From Euptelea pleiosperma (lineage: Eukaryota > Streptophyta > Magnoliopsida > Ranunculales > Eupteleaceae), in contig CM068546.1 of assembly GCA_035048495.1 (NCBI GenBank), forward strand, positions 36,040,674 through 36,104,673: 64,000 bases of DNA, written 5' to 3'. The notes under the pieces are model-generated. The model made no database searches. It was not told the origin of the DNA and saw nothing but the letters and a program-made list of their open reading frames with translations. Positions 32,779 to 45,041 of this stretch are shown here, in pieces (within the stretch, counting starts at the first letter, position 1; every line of letters starts with the position of its first letter). The position numbers and the translations under genes were made by a program.

Positions 32779-33690
32779 GTGGGTACCCCATATTTACACA
32801 AATTACACAGATCCCGAAGATTAATTTGTACGTATCTCGAGGACTATACGTCCAAGGTCCAATATTGTAATATAGAGTGAGGAGAGAGAGTGAAATGAAT
32901 TTTTCCTATAAATAGACCATTTCCACCATTGGAACTTGCTTTACTATGGACAGGACTTCTTTCCTCACGAACTGCCTTCCCGAAAGAAAGAATGTATTGA
33001 ATTGAATATAGCGGGAAAATGAGGGATGCAGCCCGAATTTCCAAATTGAATCGATTTTTTCCTAATTTCTTCGGTTCCTAGGTCGTCCAAGTAGCAGTCG
33101 ACTACTTACATTTTGTTCTTCTTCCTTCCCCAAGATTAAGCCGGACTAGATGTTTTCTCAGGTTTTCTTGAACGTTAGGTGTTGTGTTTCCTTTACAATA
33201 GAGATTCAGGACCAATAGCAGAGGTGCACACAGCGGGAGTCAACACTACCTCATCCTCATCCCCCAGGTAAAGGCGTTCTACGCCCTCCCCTTCGAGGGG
33301 CGTGTCTTTGGCGCGGGCTGGGCCAAATGGCCCATCATATCGGGCTATGCAGCCCAACCCAACCCAACCCCAAAACATGTTTCATGTGTTGAGCCGGGGG
33401 CCGAACACATTCCCAAGCCCGGTCCAAAATGTTGGCGGGCTGACTGGGGTCGGGCCAAGCAATGGTTGGGGTTGGCACAATCCCAAAAAAATCGGGTCAG
33501 GCTGTAGTCCAAATCCACATGCCTAGTGGATGGACGAAATCTATATAAAGCCAAAATCGATGATGCATGCTTCACTTTCTACACCAAACCCTAATGACTC
33601 ATTTTGTCTTATAGTAAGCTCATTAAACGAAGCCTCAAAAAAATTTCCTCTCGCGTCACTCAGCCAGACTATTTACAAAAAAAAGTACTT
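32779..33690. other. Intergenic, compositionally odd, no gene identified
   Basis: Base composition is more balanced than in the surroundings. 32930-33290 has CTTCCCGAAAGAAAGAATG and CCTCCCCTTCGAGGGGCGTG strings that look organellar in style. 33300-33500 is GC-rich with repeated CCCAACCCAACC/GGGCTG words. I could not assign any protein. Confidence 0.4.
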
Positions 33691-33830
33691 TTATGATAGA
33701 CCACAATGTGAGCCACATGGCACACTCCTAGAGGAAACTAATTGTATGGATGTTTAAAAAATTGCTAGGTAGACTTACAAACCAAACGTCAACCTGATTA
33801 GGGATTTCTATGAGCAAAATTGGACTCCCA
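33690..33830. mobile_element. Fragment of the ATGGATGTTTGGCC MITE family
   Basis: Half-element: CACAATGTGAGCCACATGG, CACTCCTAGAGGA, GTATGGATGTTTAAA-AATTGCTAGGTAGAC, TACAAACC in family order. Confidence 0.6.
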
Positions 33831-33875
33831 TTTTTCTATAATATGGGTTTGGTGGGAAATTTGCATTGGCTTTAG

Positions 33876-34372
33876 GGCTAGGATATTGCCACCCACGTTA
33901 TAACATTGCCCACCCACTTAACAAAAAAAATAATGACAAATGTATCCCCTATTTTTTATCATGCCACCTACCCTTAAAAATAAAAATGAAAACAAAGAAG
34001 AACGAAGAAGAGGAACCTGACACTGCCACCAGCGCACTCTCTCCCTAGCTCTCTTTTATATCTCTTTCTTTCCCTCTTTTGGCCTTGGCCCACACAGTGC
34101 TGAACTACAACTTCCCACGGCTGGATTGACCGTGAGCTACAAAGATCCCAAGGTAGTTTAGCACTGCAGGGGCTAAGAGCGAGAGAGAGAGAGGTGGTGC
34201 AATTGCGGTTGTGGCGGTTGGCACCACGCCACCACCCACAGCACCAACAGCTCATCTTCTTCTTTTTGAGGGTGGGTGTCCAAATAAAAAAAGGGTGTAT
34301 GTAAAAAAGTATGGTGGGTGGTTATATAAAGTGAGGGGACAGCTTAATAATGTGGGTGGCAATATGCTAGCC
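33876..34372. mobile_element. Foldback MITE with GCTAG-ATATTGCCACCCAC ends
   Basis: Left GGCTAGGATATTGCCACCCAC, right complement of GGCTAGCATATTGCCACCCAC; the similarity continues inward with CCACCCAC-type words. About 497 bp, non-coding; includes a GAGAGA run and GCACCACG-rich centre. Confidence 0.82.
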
Positions 34373-36370
34373 ATTTGCTTTAATGTGGTCAGCTCTGTCA
34401 AGGCTCGGTCCCTTTGCTTCCTATGCAGACAGGACGATATCTGGCCGAGTAGGAGAAGGTTCTAGGGGTTTCAACTTTGAATGTCGATTACAAAAAGAAA
34501 GAGAAAAAAAACTTAGAATGTCGAACCAAAAATAAGATTAAGCACTGTCATCGATGATATCCAATGAGTTCTCGGCACATACCCCACGTGCATTTTTCCA
34601 CGTCACCGTGTGTTTTTTGCTTTTACAATAAAAATTTTCAAAAACAATTTAAAAACACTCGCACAAAAACCTCGGGGTATGTGGTCAAGGGCTACGAGAC
34701 AGCACGCTGTCATCAAAGTTTTACATTACTAGAAATTACTGGAAGTGCCATATTTTCTTGTAGAGGGGATTTGGGGGTTGTGTGGTTGATTGCACCATGA
34801 ATGGTTTCTCGTAGGTGGAATCTCCTGTTTCCGTTGTGCACTCTTTCAATAGTGTAAAGTGCAAGTCCAACAGATGAAAACCGCGTCTAACCATCTCGAT
34901 CACAACCTGTGAGACCCTCCTTGAACTGATCATGAGCAAAACAATTACACGCATAACTTTCTGGTCTATCTTGGACTTGCACCGAATTTCAATAATCCTC
35001 ATCTCCCCACGTACAATAAAAGAAAAAACCCACCACCATTCCAAGAATATGCGACGTGGCCCATGAGCGTCCGTCTTCATAGATTTATTCTTTGATACGC
35101 GGACAATGATAAATTTTATTTTCTAATTCCATATAAGGCTACAACAGCTGCAGATAAACATGATGGTCTCTACCTTCTCCCGACTCAAAAACTCCTTTTA
35201 AGGCTTTAACTACCTAACTAGAGTAGGGCCGCAATCGGCTTCCAATCTGGGCCTACAGGTGGGGCTTCAGTGGCAGCTTTTGCTCCACAGGTCATGGGCT
35301 CAAATCTTCACGCCAGGTTGGTTATTTGGTCGGGCTTAGGCTATCCACGGCCTGGCCTGGCCTGCCATGGAACCACAAATTTAAGTGGCATGCAACTGTA
35401 AGCCTATATCCACAAGAATTAAAACTAAAGAGATGATCCCGCCTGATGAAAAACTTCATTGGTGCCATTGTCTCTTTCATTGGACAGGTGTACCTCGGAA
35501 TCACGCAAATCACTTTTACACGTGCACAGAGCCAAGGTACCATTTTGCCCAATCAAAGACACGAGGGTACCTTACCATTGGTTTCGGTGACATCCGGCAG
35601 CAAGCCAGAGGCCAAGCTCCTATACATGGCATGCATAATTGACGACAAACTTTTCGTTGGTTCTACGAGCAGTGTTGCTGTCAGCCTTAGGAGGATGTCC
35701 TGTGTATGTCTTCATCCTCCTATACATGGCATGCATAATTGAAGACAAACTTTTCGTTGGTTCTACGAGCAGTGTAGCTGTCAGCCTTAGGAGGATGTCC
35801 TGTGTATGTCTTCATCGTTGGATGGTTCTCCAGATTCACATCAAAGATCATCCAGAGGTCTGAACCCTAGTACTTCTGAGGCTAGGCTGACAGTAAGCTT
35901 CTCAGCTGCAGAGGGATGAAAAGAAATGGCTTGGAATTCGTAAGATATTCAAATAATGACAAAATCTTCTAAGGGGCAAAATAGTCAATTTAGTCCTCAA
36001 TGGGGGTGACCCTCTTCAGCTGAGGAAATAATAGACATGTACAGAAGACCTCTGCATCAGAAATATATCACTTTGTCATAATAATCAATGTTACTTACAA
36101 CTTCAAGCTGTTAGCAATCCAACTATCACAAACATATATATGAGATAGTATGGTTTTTTTGTGGTTAGTCCTTCACCCAAAACAACAACAAACCAGGATC
36201 CACACAAACTTTTGATATGCCCCCAAAACACCTACTTTTACTCCCTTGTACTACCTCTTTTCTTCATACACGCACACATAAATTGCCACCGGAAAATGAA
36301 ACCAAACACGCTCACACTGCCGGAGTGAAAAAAATATATATAAAATTTAAATATATTACCACAAAGTTTG
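34373..36370. other. Intergenic 3' of the PP2C gene
   Basis: Contains the 100-bp tandem duplication at 35617. A 114-codon minus-strand frame (35080..34736) and a 98-codon plus-strand frame (35446..35742) show no domain I know. The second reads through the duplicated unit, so it is probably chance. Confidence 0.5.
35617..35816. repeat. Tandem duplication, 100-bp unit x2
   Basis: Copies 35617..35716 and 35717..35816, each CTCCTATACATGGCATGCAT through GGATGTCCTGTGTATGTCTT-CAT, differing at about three bases. Confidence 0.95.
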
Positions 36371-39300
36371 CTACGTGGTCACAGTTGGTCGGGTCGGACG
36401 TTTTCCCTCCATGGCATCCTTCTTTTTCCGGCAGTTCGTGCAGAGGAATGGACCCTCCCAAGGTTTCGATGCGGGCGAGAAGAAGGGCCCCGAGTTAACA
36501 GACAAACCTTCACTAGGGGGTTGATCCACTTGGCAGACTGCACATCTGAATAACCCTGAGTTTGTCTTCCAGGGAAAATCCTTACCTAACCTGCAATTCC
36601 AGAGGGTGAAAGTGAGATTTGTAATTAAGCTCATGGCAGTAAAAATTTTGACCCTACCCCCTTTCATTTGCAGCAGGAGCTGCATTTAGTAGTTCAACAG
36701 CAAAGGAATAGGTATGCACCATGATATTTCAGCACTGCCCTAAAATTTGACCTTGATTATAAGGTCAAAAAATGTTTGGAGCGTGAGCAGTATGTTGAAC
36801 ATCTTGGGCTTAAACGAACATTCAATGCAAGTAAAACACATGCTTCAGAAAGATTAGTCTACGAAAATTATTAGCATACCAGCTGCTGTTAGAATAGTTG
36901 AACCATCCTGCTCTATTTCTTTTCCTTTTTTTTATTTTACTTTTGATTCATTTTAAATTGACCGACTTTTATAACAATACACACAAACTTGAGGTTCCCT
37001 ACAGGATTGGGAAAGCAAGATCCCTGATCCCATATCCAAACTAGTAAGTCATGACCATCTTAAAAACTAGATTGAACTTTTCTTTTCTTCAATGTAGGTT
37101 AGGTTCCCTAAATTCCCATATCTTCTTTTCTTCTTAATAAAGTGTTAGTCTAAGAACAAAAGATAAGCCTATGTTAGTGATTCATTTATGGAAAAACGAA
37201 CCAATTCAGACATGAATTCAAGGAACCTATATCATATAGATCTATATAAAACTTCAAATCTTTCCCCACAGATACCCAAGTTGTCCCAGAAAAAACACAA
37301 CATGCAGCCTCGGGTCACCAAATGAATTCTCGTGCCTTTCCAATGCAAGTCTCTCAAGAACTTGATAATAATACGTCAGTTTCCATCCCCTGCAGCATCA
37401 ACAAGTATACCTAATGCATGTGGGAAAAATGTGATAAGCCAGATCATTGCTTTGACCTGTTTGATGAATTCATTAGAGAAACCCAGTCATTCCAAATATT
37501 CTTGATAGGTAAAAAACTTACCCATTAGCATGTGTACACAATTGCACACTCATCAGCAGAAATGCTGAAAATAAACAATTGAGTTATTCATAGTATATTC
37601 CTTTTTTCCTTCTTTTGTTCTCATAAGATATACGTGGATGTATCAAAGATTTGTCTACAATGCTTCAGTTTAGACAAGGCATGTTGGATGTGTTGTAAGG
37701 GTGCTCCATTTTCCTAAGAAAATCCATGTTGGACACGTGTTTTGCCACACAAGCATGCACTACGTCCATGTGTGCATGCTTTTCTCTTTTCTCTTTTACA
37801 TTGTTTGGTTAAATGCCTTTCTATTTGCCACTATCTCATGTAATTAACTAACATTTTACATCAAACTATACAGATTTTTTATGCTGTGTAAGCTGGGATT
37901 GAACCTGCAACCTTACAATTGCAGTAGAGAATGTCAACCAAAGTAAGCTATAGCAGAACCCCACGTTTCGTATTTGATTTATATCAAAGTATATAAGGGT
38001 CAGGTTATTATGTCTCATGATTGTATGTGATACTTAAGCAACAAAATGTAATACTTTTTTCCATTAATGTATATTCACCCAGTTTTCCTATTGTATCACA
38101 TCATCATCATCTATGCCTAATCTTAAATGTTTAGGGTCAGCAACATGAATCCTATTTCGCCATTCAACACTATTTAAAGCTATTACGTCTGCCAATCCAT
38201 ATGTTCTCAAATCTTTTCTTACTACCTCAATCCACGTCATTTTTGGTCTTCATCTCTCTTTTATGGCCTTCAACTTGTACCAAAGTGCTTCGTATCACTT
38301 GTGCCATTATTGGTCTTCGTTGTATATGCCCAAACCAGCTCAATCAACTTTCCTTATTTTATCTCCTTTCGGAGACTATTCCCATATTTCCTCAAATTTG
38401 CTCACTTTTAATTGTCTTTCTTAGCTTTTCCACTCATCCATCTCAGCATCCTCAGCTCTAGCTCTCTACCACACTCACTCTATGAAGTACGAACATGTTT
38501 CTTGATTGCCCAATACTCAACTCCATAAAGCATAGCTAATCTTACAGCTATCTCATTGAATTTTCTGTGTTAGGTACATGTCGATCAAACAAAACTCCAA
38601 AAAAACGTCTCAATTTTAGCCACCCAACACAAATTCTATGGCAAATTCTCCCCAATCTCTCTGTGGATTACAAAGACAGAAAAACATTAGTACAATACAT
38701 CTTCCTTTGTCTTGTTGGAAAGACATCTACTCCCATGCATCTGATGTTAAGAGATGAGATAACACTTTCATACACTTGTCTCATGTGCTTGAACTAATAA
38801 GAATCCTAAGTGATCTCATCTTGCATACAAATTTGTGTGTTTGATGCGAAGCTTAGTTTTTTGCTTCATGGGAATGAGATTTTGTCTCCAAATGCTATTA
38901 TGAAAGTCATCGTGCAACTTTGCCTTGCACAACAAAAGCATTCGATATCACCATATCTGGAACTTTTCCAACTCTAATGGGGTATGGGAAATGTGGACAA
39001 TAAGGGATAGGTAAGCATTATTAAGGGTCAACATATTACTTTCATCCACAATGTAGGAAAGACTTAAGGCAGCCCATTATTGTCTTCCTTTTACAAAACT
39101 ATCCCACTTTTGTCACTTATCATTGATCATTGGCACAACATACAAAAATAGGTGAAAAAAAAACAAAGAGAGAAAATGCACACCCTCTATTGGGGTAACA
39201 AAATTGAATTTCTTAGAATGAAGAGAAACAAGAGGAGAAAAAACCACAATGTGTGCAAGGAAAATCAAAAAAGAAGAGAAGTTGCACGCACCCCATCCAT

Positions 39301-41767
39301 AGGCCACAATTGGCTAATGGAACTGAAAGTTCAACGACATCAAGAAAGGAAGGGCAGTTAACCATATCATTGACCACAATGTGCAAGAGGAGGCAAAATA
39401 GAAGAGAGAAGATGCATGAATCACTGCGAGGCCCCAATCTTGAAATTCAGAAATGGGAAGTAACTACGTTATCTTGGCAATCAAAATTGGGACTGTTGGC
39501 AGCCAAAATATGACCATTAAAGCCCCCATGTGTACGCTGGCTACAATGCACCAATACAAAACCCAAATAAGCTTGCAACCGCAACGGCATTTGAAGCAGT
39601 CCACGAGCCAATGGGAACCTTAACATGTCCTCCCACAGTATGTTTGTACCAAAAGAGGACCATACTGCCCGTAGATGTCAGCCCTATCTAGAGCTTCCTT
39701 TCCACAGCATAAATATATATATGAAGAAAACTACCTCAAATATTCTAATCAATTTGGAACAGATATCAGTAAACCTAAGAGCACACCCCAAGTAGATGAA
39801 TCAGAATATTACAGTAGAAAATGGTGAACCATCAAACAGTTAAACATTCACGGTTGTAATCAAATCACAGTACTTTCGCATATGATAAATTAATAATCAA
39901 TAGCAACTTATTGATTAAGGCTACTAACAAATAGGAGAAATAGTATGAATGACTAATAAGACCATTTGACAAGATTTCACCACAAAACGTCTCAGATGGA
40001 CACATAAAACACAAGCTGGAACTAGGGAAAACGATAACTGAACACTGACTACAGTTAGATTATTAATGTTTAAGATCAGCTCCAATATCACCGACAAGGT
40101 AAGTTACAATACGCATACCTTTCGGCAAGCATTGCAGAACCTTCTTCAAATAGCTCCTCCACAACCCCAACAGAAGAAAGCTTGTTCGTCGATTTATTCA
40201 TAGAATTCTGAGATCTATTCCCAAATATAAGCGAACTGAACTTATTTTGTTTCTTCCTTGGTGTTGGAGGTAAAACAGAATGTTCAGGTGGAATGATGTC
40301 AACAACTAGGCAGGTTGTATCATCTTTCAGACCCCTTGACCTCAGAGCTTCCTAAAAATGTCAAAAACAAGTCTTAAGACAAAAGAATAGTGGAAAAGAA
40401 TACCAGCATGGACTTATAGGTAGATTACTCAAGTTAGACATCACCTTCACAACCATCTTTGCAGCAAGATCTGCAGGTAAACCCCGGCAAGACTTTGCAG
40501 CCATCTCAGATGATAAAGCATCCCAGATACCATCAGAGGCAATTATTAACCTTCCTCCAGCATTTGAAAGCTAAAAAACAGAAACCATGTTGAAATTTAG
40601 AATGCACTACCATCCACGTAAAACAAAGCATCCAACAAGAAAGAAAGATCTCTTTATTACAACTCACCTTCACTTGCTTAACGTGAGGTATTGGGACAAT
40701 GAACTCCCCCACATCCATATCACCAATCGACCTAGAAAGGCATAATCCACCAGGCCAGCAGCGGAGCGGTCCCACCTGTGAATTAAATAAGCTGTTGAAG
40801 ACTACACTTACACATAGGAGAATACAGTGTAACACTTGTCTTCCTTTTGGTTTTGGCCTTTAATAAATGCTATACTTATCAAAAAATTAAAAAAAATAGT
40901 GTAACTGATAAGAAATCTTTCAACTAGGAATAGTATGAGTAAACACATTAATATTTTCTTTCTTTTACCTCGGTACCCCCAAAAATATTGAGCCTTCCCA
41001 CTTCACCCCCACTTGCTGTCACACGCTCCCTCTCTTCAGCATTTTCTTCCAGTCTGTGATCAACTGTCAGAAGTGAAACCACACCCCCCTGTGTGTCCAA
41101 TATGCACCGAGAATCCCCAACAGATGCAACCGTCACAGTCCATCCATCAATCACAACAAAAGTAACCGTTGTCCCAGAAGTTTCTCCTGTGATTGATATC
41201 AACCATCAAATACCAACACTATAAACACTAGAAAAAAGAAGAAGCAAAAGAAGGTAAAAGCATAAAAGGGCTTAGCTGATGCTTGCCTTTTCGCTGAAAT
41301 TCTATGTCGGTCTTCACAAAACCAGCAACTAATGCCCGAGGCAGCGCTTGAAGCCACTCTTCCCGACCAATTCCTTGAGGAATTGCACTCATAACATGAT
41401 TTAACAGATTCTCTTTAACAAATATAGCAGCCGAAATGCCATTGTGTCCATCGAAGATCTGCTTAAACTCCAAAGTCAGAGGACTTGTGGGTATTTATTG
41501 ATGGCTATATTTTAACTTAATTCAGTAAAACAGTTGAGAGAGAGAGAGAGAGTCTACCGCAAACACTGAAAAAGTCGAAGAAGGGTTTCCTGGAATTCTC
41601 TGGCACTCCGGTTTAATCAGAAAATAGTCCTCCCCTTTTTTAGCCAGAGCGGCTTGTCCATACCTTACTGAAGGTTTCTCAAACTTCTCGCTCCTGAGCT
41701 CGCGACCGATCAAGGTAGCGAGCGGAACCAGGGGAGGCCTCATCGCTGAAACTTCCGACCGGCTCAT
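36371..41767 (-). CDS. Protein phosphatase 2C (PPM family) with C-terminal CxxC pairs
   Basis: Seven exons on the minus strand: 41767..41558, 41458..41287, 41186..40969, 40775..40668, 40570..40445, 40351..40119, 36590..36371; 1287 nt, 428 aa, frame intact across all junctions. PPM metal-site motifs are in order: GEDYF (45-49), IFDGHNG (71-77), SGTTVTF, SVGDSRC (149-155), DHR (170-172), SRSIGD (214-219), SDGIWD (248-253) and KDDTT. The last exon adds RCAVCQ and FLCTNC, two CxxC pairs, a tail typical of one plant PP2C subfamily (Arabidopsis At1g47380-like). Role: Mg/Mn-dependent Ser/Thr dephosphorylation, probably cytosolic or nuclear; substrate unknown. Intron 2 uses a GC donor (AAAAG|GCAAGC). 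Intron 6 is 3.5 kb and holds RTE and SINE-like debris. There is no ABA co-receptor (clade A) signature that I can see. Confidence 0.94.
37835..37960 (-). mobile_element. Possible tRNA-derived SINE fragment in PP2C intron 6
   Basis: The minus strand has a B-box-like GGTTCAATCCC (about 37892..37902) and an A-box-like TAGCTTACTTTGG about 45 bp upstream. No clear poly-A or target duplication. Confidence 0.35.
38095..38620 (-). mobile_element. RTE-type LINE reverse-transcriptase remnant in PP2C intron 6
   Basis: The minus strand from 38560 downward reads KFNEIAVRLAMLYGVEYWAIKKH, then, after a stop, LELRMLRWMSGKAKKDN, the well-known C-terminal part of plant RTE reverse transcriptases (A-LYGAECW...MLRWM-G). 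Stops and deletions show it is dead. It has the same orientation as the host gene. Confidence 0.85.
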
Positions 41768-42400
41768 ATTAATCTACGTTTTGACGACATTTCTAATACA
41801 TTCGAGAGTCAAAACCCTAATCCATCCAAATGAATCTCGTAAGGCCTCTTACACGATTTCTCCATTATAAACCGAACAAATCAACATCGATATCTCTCTA
41901 CCAGCTGATCGAAATTTCTCTACATAATCTACATTCCAGTGTAATAAATTACACTAACAACAGAAAATAAACACAAATCGAAAAACTCTCGAACAAATAC
42001 AACGAAGCTACAAATCTGATCAATTAATAAACCCTAACCTTGCAGCAGAAATATCGGATCCTTCTCTTCACCGACCGTGTTGAATGAATCAGAAACCGGA
42101 GCAGAACGAGAGACGATTTTCACGAATCCTTCACTTCTGCAACCATTGAAACCTCGTGCGTTAGAATCTGAACTCGATCAGAACACTCAAAACCTGCTTT
42201 TGATGAATCAAACAGATCTTCTTCAACAGTACACAGAAGAAGCCCTAGTTCAAATACGAAACCCTAGAGAGACGAACCAGAGAGAGAGAAAGAGACTCAC
42301 AGTATTTTTTTTGTAAATTCGATTGAAAATCGAAAGGAAAGGAAAAAATGGGAGAAACGCGGGGAGAAAAAGTGGTTTTGGAGAGAGGACGAGGTCTTTG
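41768..42400 (-). promoter_or_regulatory. PP2C 5'-UTR (probably with an intron) and promoter
   Basis: On the minus strand a leader exon could end at the donor AAG|GTTAGGG (about 42040) and rejoin before the ATG, for example at the acceptor GGATTAG near 41825. Upstream 42240-42310 is GA/CT-rich, as is common in plant 5'-UTRs. The transcript start is not visible. Confidence 0.4.
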
Positions 42401-43046
42401 ATAATGACATTTATATCCTTAATTATTTTGTAACAATCGACAGAGGGTTACTTAAATGACAGAAATACCCTTGACTGCCATGTTATTCGTTCTTTGCTGG
42501 CAAAAGTATCTTCTGTAGCATTTGGAGCATGGAAGACCGTACGATTGGATTTTTTGGATTGTCATCTAGTGTTGGGAGTCTTTTTCTAATAATGGTAGAC
42601 TGAGACTACAATCTTAAATTAATCGTTAGCCTTCTTGTATCCATTATTTACCTGCTTAACAAATGGTATAAAGCCAAATCTAGAGTAGATTTTTATATAA
42701 CAACCGATTGACCATCCTATGTACAATACTTTGACACATGGCACGCATGCAGAGGGTGAAACCCCACCGGTTTCCATCTAAGGGCTCATTTTGGTCAAAA
42801 ACTGAATGTGATGGAATGAATATAACCATCTGATCAATTATTTTTCCTTCTATAGTTTGGAAAGAAATGGAGATTTGGTCAAGAAAATATTATCTCTATA
42901 ACGGATGGTTACCATCATTCAATCAGGTTGATTTTTTACCTTCAGAAAACTCCTATGATGAACCTATTTTCGAAACTGAGTGCAACAGCAAATCAATCCA
43001 CCATTAGATATCATCAACATGCTACTAATATTGGCTGTCCAGCTAA

Positions 43047-43048
<2 letters not shown>
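42401..43048. other. Intergenic, no gene seen
   Basis: AT-rich spacer between the PP2C promoter and a TA microsatellite. Nothing recognisable. Confidence 0.5.

Positions 43049-43090
<42 letters not shown>
43049..43090. repeat. (AT)n microsatellite
   Basis: About 21 AT units. Confidence 0.95.
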
Positions 43091-43093
<3 letters not shown>

Positions 43094-43307
43094 GATAGAT
43101 ATGATGAGATAAAGATATGGAACACCTTACCAACTAAACCAGCTATTCCATTTGTGATAATCATCGTTTATTAATAACTAGTGGGTGGCACGTGCCCACG
43201 GCACTCCCAATAAAGTGTTTGTCAAAATCTGGTGTAAATGGCTGAGATCCACCGTCCAGTTGGGGGATAAGATCTCGGCCCTTCTTTATTGAAGCCTATA
43301 TCTATTA

Positions 43308-44689
43308 TCTATACTAAAGGTGGTGCTCTCTCCAACTTTTTTCACCTACTCTAAAAATATCCTTGTATAAATCTTTACAGCTTTAAATTTCTAAAAAACG
43401 TCTCTTCCTCTCCATCCATCTCTTTAATTACCTCATTGTTTCCTAAATTTTCAAAAACGTCCCTTCCTCTCTATCCATCTCCTTAATTACTTCATTGTTT
43501 GTTAAATTTTCAAATTAAAACGTCTCGACCTCTCCATCCCTCTCTTTAATTATCTCATTGTTTCATAAATTTTCAAAAACGTCTCTTCTCTCAATCCCTC
43601 TTCTTAATTACCTCATTATTTCCTAAATTTTCAAATTAAAACGTCTCTTCCATAGCCCTCTTTAATTACCTCATTATTTCCTAAATTCTCTCTATCCAAA
43701 ATTCTAAATTCTAAAACGTCATTCCATTCAAAACGTCTTCTATTTTCTTTTCCAACCAAGGTCTATACTATTTTCGTCTTTTCATATATTTACTACTATA
43801 AGAAGTCGAGTCATGGAGTCCAGGCAGAGAAAAGCCAAAGTGATAGAGACATCGTAACAGGAAATTCCAATGGATGATTTGAAGCAATCGCAGACTGAGT
43901 TTCCAAAAGCTCTCTTTGAAATCGATCCTCTATTTGATGGTTGATGTTAGTTTTTGTATTAATTTGACTTTCTTTATTTTCTATGGGTAGGAGAAGAGTA
44001 GTTTGGAGAAGATTGAACAAGATCTAGCTAAAACTTGAGCAACGATATGTCAGGCAGTCCGTTCGCTTGACTACACGTCTTGGAAAGATGAGGCCTTCAT
44101 CCAGAGTAGATCCATTTACAGAAATGCATGTCCCTTTTACCAGTTAAGAGCAAGAAAATTGAACAGTTTTATTGATTTTAGTTTTTGTATCTCTCTGTTT
44201 TTAAGAAAGTGTTCTCGAATTATATTCATTTCTTATACCCAGTTGTTGGGCCAAGATCAGTTGGATTGGTCAATCCAATTTCTTTTGTTTATATATACGA
44301 TAAAAGTCAGAATATACCCCAAAATTCAAATATTGCTAAAGCACAACCACATGAGGTTTTGGGATTATAAGTTATCCATTAGCTGGATAATCAAATGGAC
44401 ATGCATGATTGATGTGCATGCGTGATTATATATATCCTAATTCAATTACTCATTAAAATGGATTGTTAATGCCCTAACATTTTATTCGATAATAACAAAT
44501 AGCATAAATAAAGTAAAATATTTCTAATAAAAATGAGTTTTTTTTTGTTTTTTTTACCTTCCTCCCAAAAATCTCTCTATAATCAACAATTGGAATTATA
44601 CATTATTACAACATGTTATTTTAAAACCTAAATTTTTACAATAAATTTATTTTATAAACCCGAATACCTATGCACGGGGCAAACACTAG
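43308..44689 (+). mobile_element. Non-autonomous Helitron, 1.38 kb, nested in another Helitron
   Basis: 5' end TCTATACTAAAGG, 3' end TGCACGGGGCAAACACTAG. It is inserted between A (43307) and T (44690), with a weak CCCG...CGGG hairpin near the end. Both ends resemble known plant Helitrons. No Rep/helicase frame. Inside is a 62-bp tandem array. Confidence 0.78.
43391..43690. repeat. About five tandem copies of a 60-64-bp unit
   Basis: Each unit has AAAACGTCTCTTCC...TTAATTACCTCATTGTTTCCTAAATTTTC; starts are near 43391, 43453, 43517, 43577 and 43638. The array lies inside the Helitron. Confidence 0.88.
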
Positions 44690-44730
44690 TAAGAGAGGTA
44701 TAAGTGGGTAGACAACCACTTGTAGCCCAC

Positions 44731-45041
44731 GGCACTCCCCAACAAAGTGTTTGCCAAAATTGGATGGGACTTAATCTCAGTCATTGATATGAAGCATAGT
44801 AGATCTTTATTGAAGCCGGATAAAATACAAAGGGTACAAGACAACCAGTATCACTTGTTACATAGACAATAGGGTATTATGGTAACGGTCCTGAAATTTG
44901 ATATTACATAATAATAACCTCTATATTTTCAAGAAAACTTCAGGAATATTCCCTTGACCTAATTTAATAGTCATTTGACTAACGTTAAAAACTTAAAACA
45001 TGGCATATGCATCATACCAATGTTAATGCACTTATGGAGTA
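44731..45041. other. Partial Helitron-family copy and spacer
   Basis: 44728-44790 repeats CCACGGCACTCCCCAACAAAGTGTTTGCCAAAATTGG of the short Helitron family without a clear terminus. The remainder is AT-rich spacer. Confidence 0.5.

Larger units (their letters stand above)
43178..44730 (-). mobile_element. Short Helitron copy (CTAGTGGGTGGC family) split by a nested Helitron
   Basis: Begins CTAGTGGGTGGCACGTGCCC after an A; on the minus strand this is the 3' end with hairpin GTGCCGTGGGCAC and ...CCACCCACTAG. The body (AAGTGTTTGTCAAAATC, GAGATCCACCGTCC, CTTCTTTATTGAAGC) matches the 11.1-kb copies up to 43307. It then resumes at 44690 with TAAGAGAGGTATAAGTGGG-AGACAAC. Confidence 0.78.

Noticed and set aside
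35446..35863. Overlapping open frames across the 100-bp duplication
   Set aside because: Coding length depends on the duplication; no domain and no conserved splice pattern.
42964..43174. Tyr-Ile repeat open frames on both strands
   Set aside because: Translation of an AT microsatellite.
43391..43690. Evenly spaced repeats considered as a CRISPR array
   Set aside because: Units are directly tandem without unique spacers, lie in a plant Helitron, and no cas genes are present.
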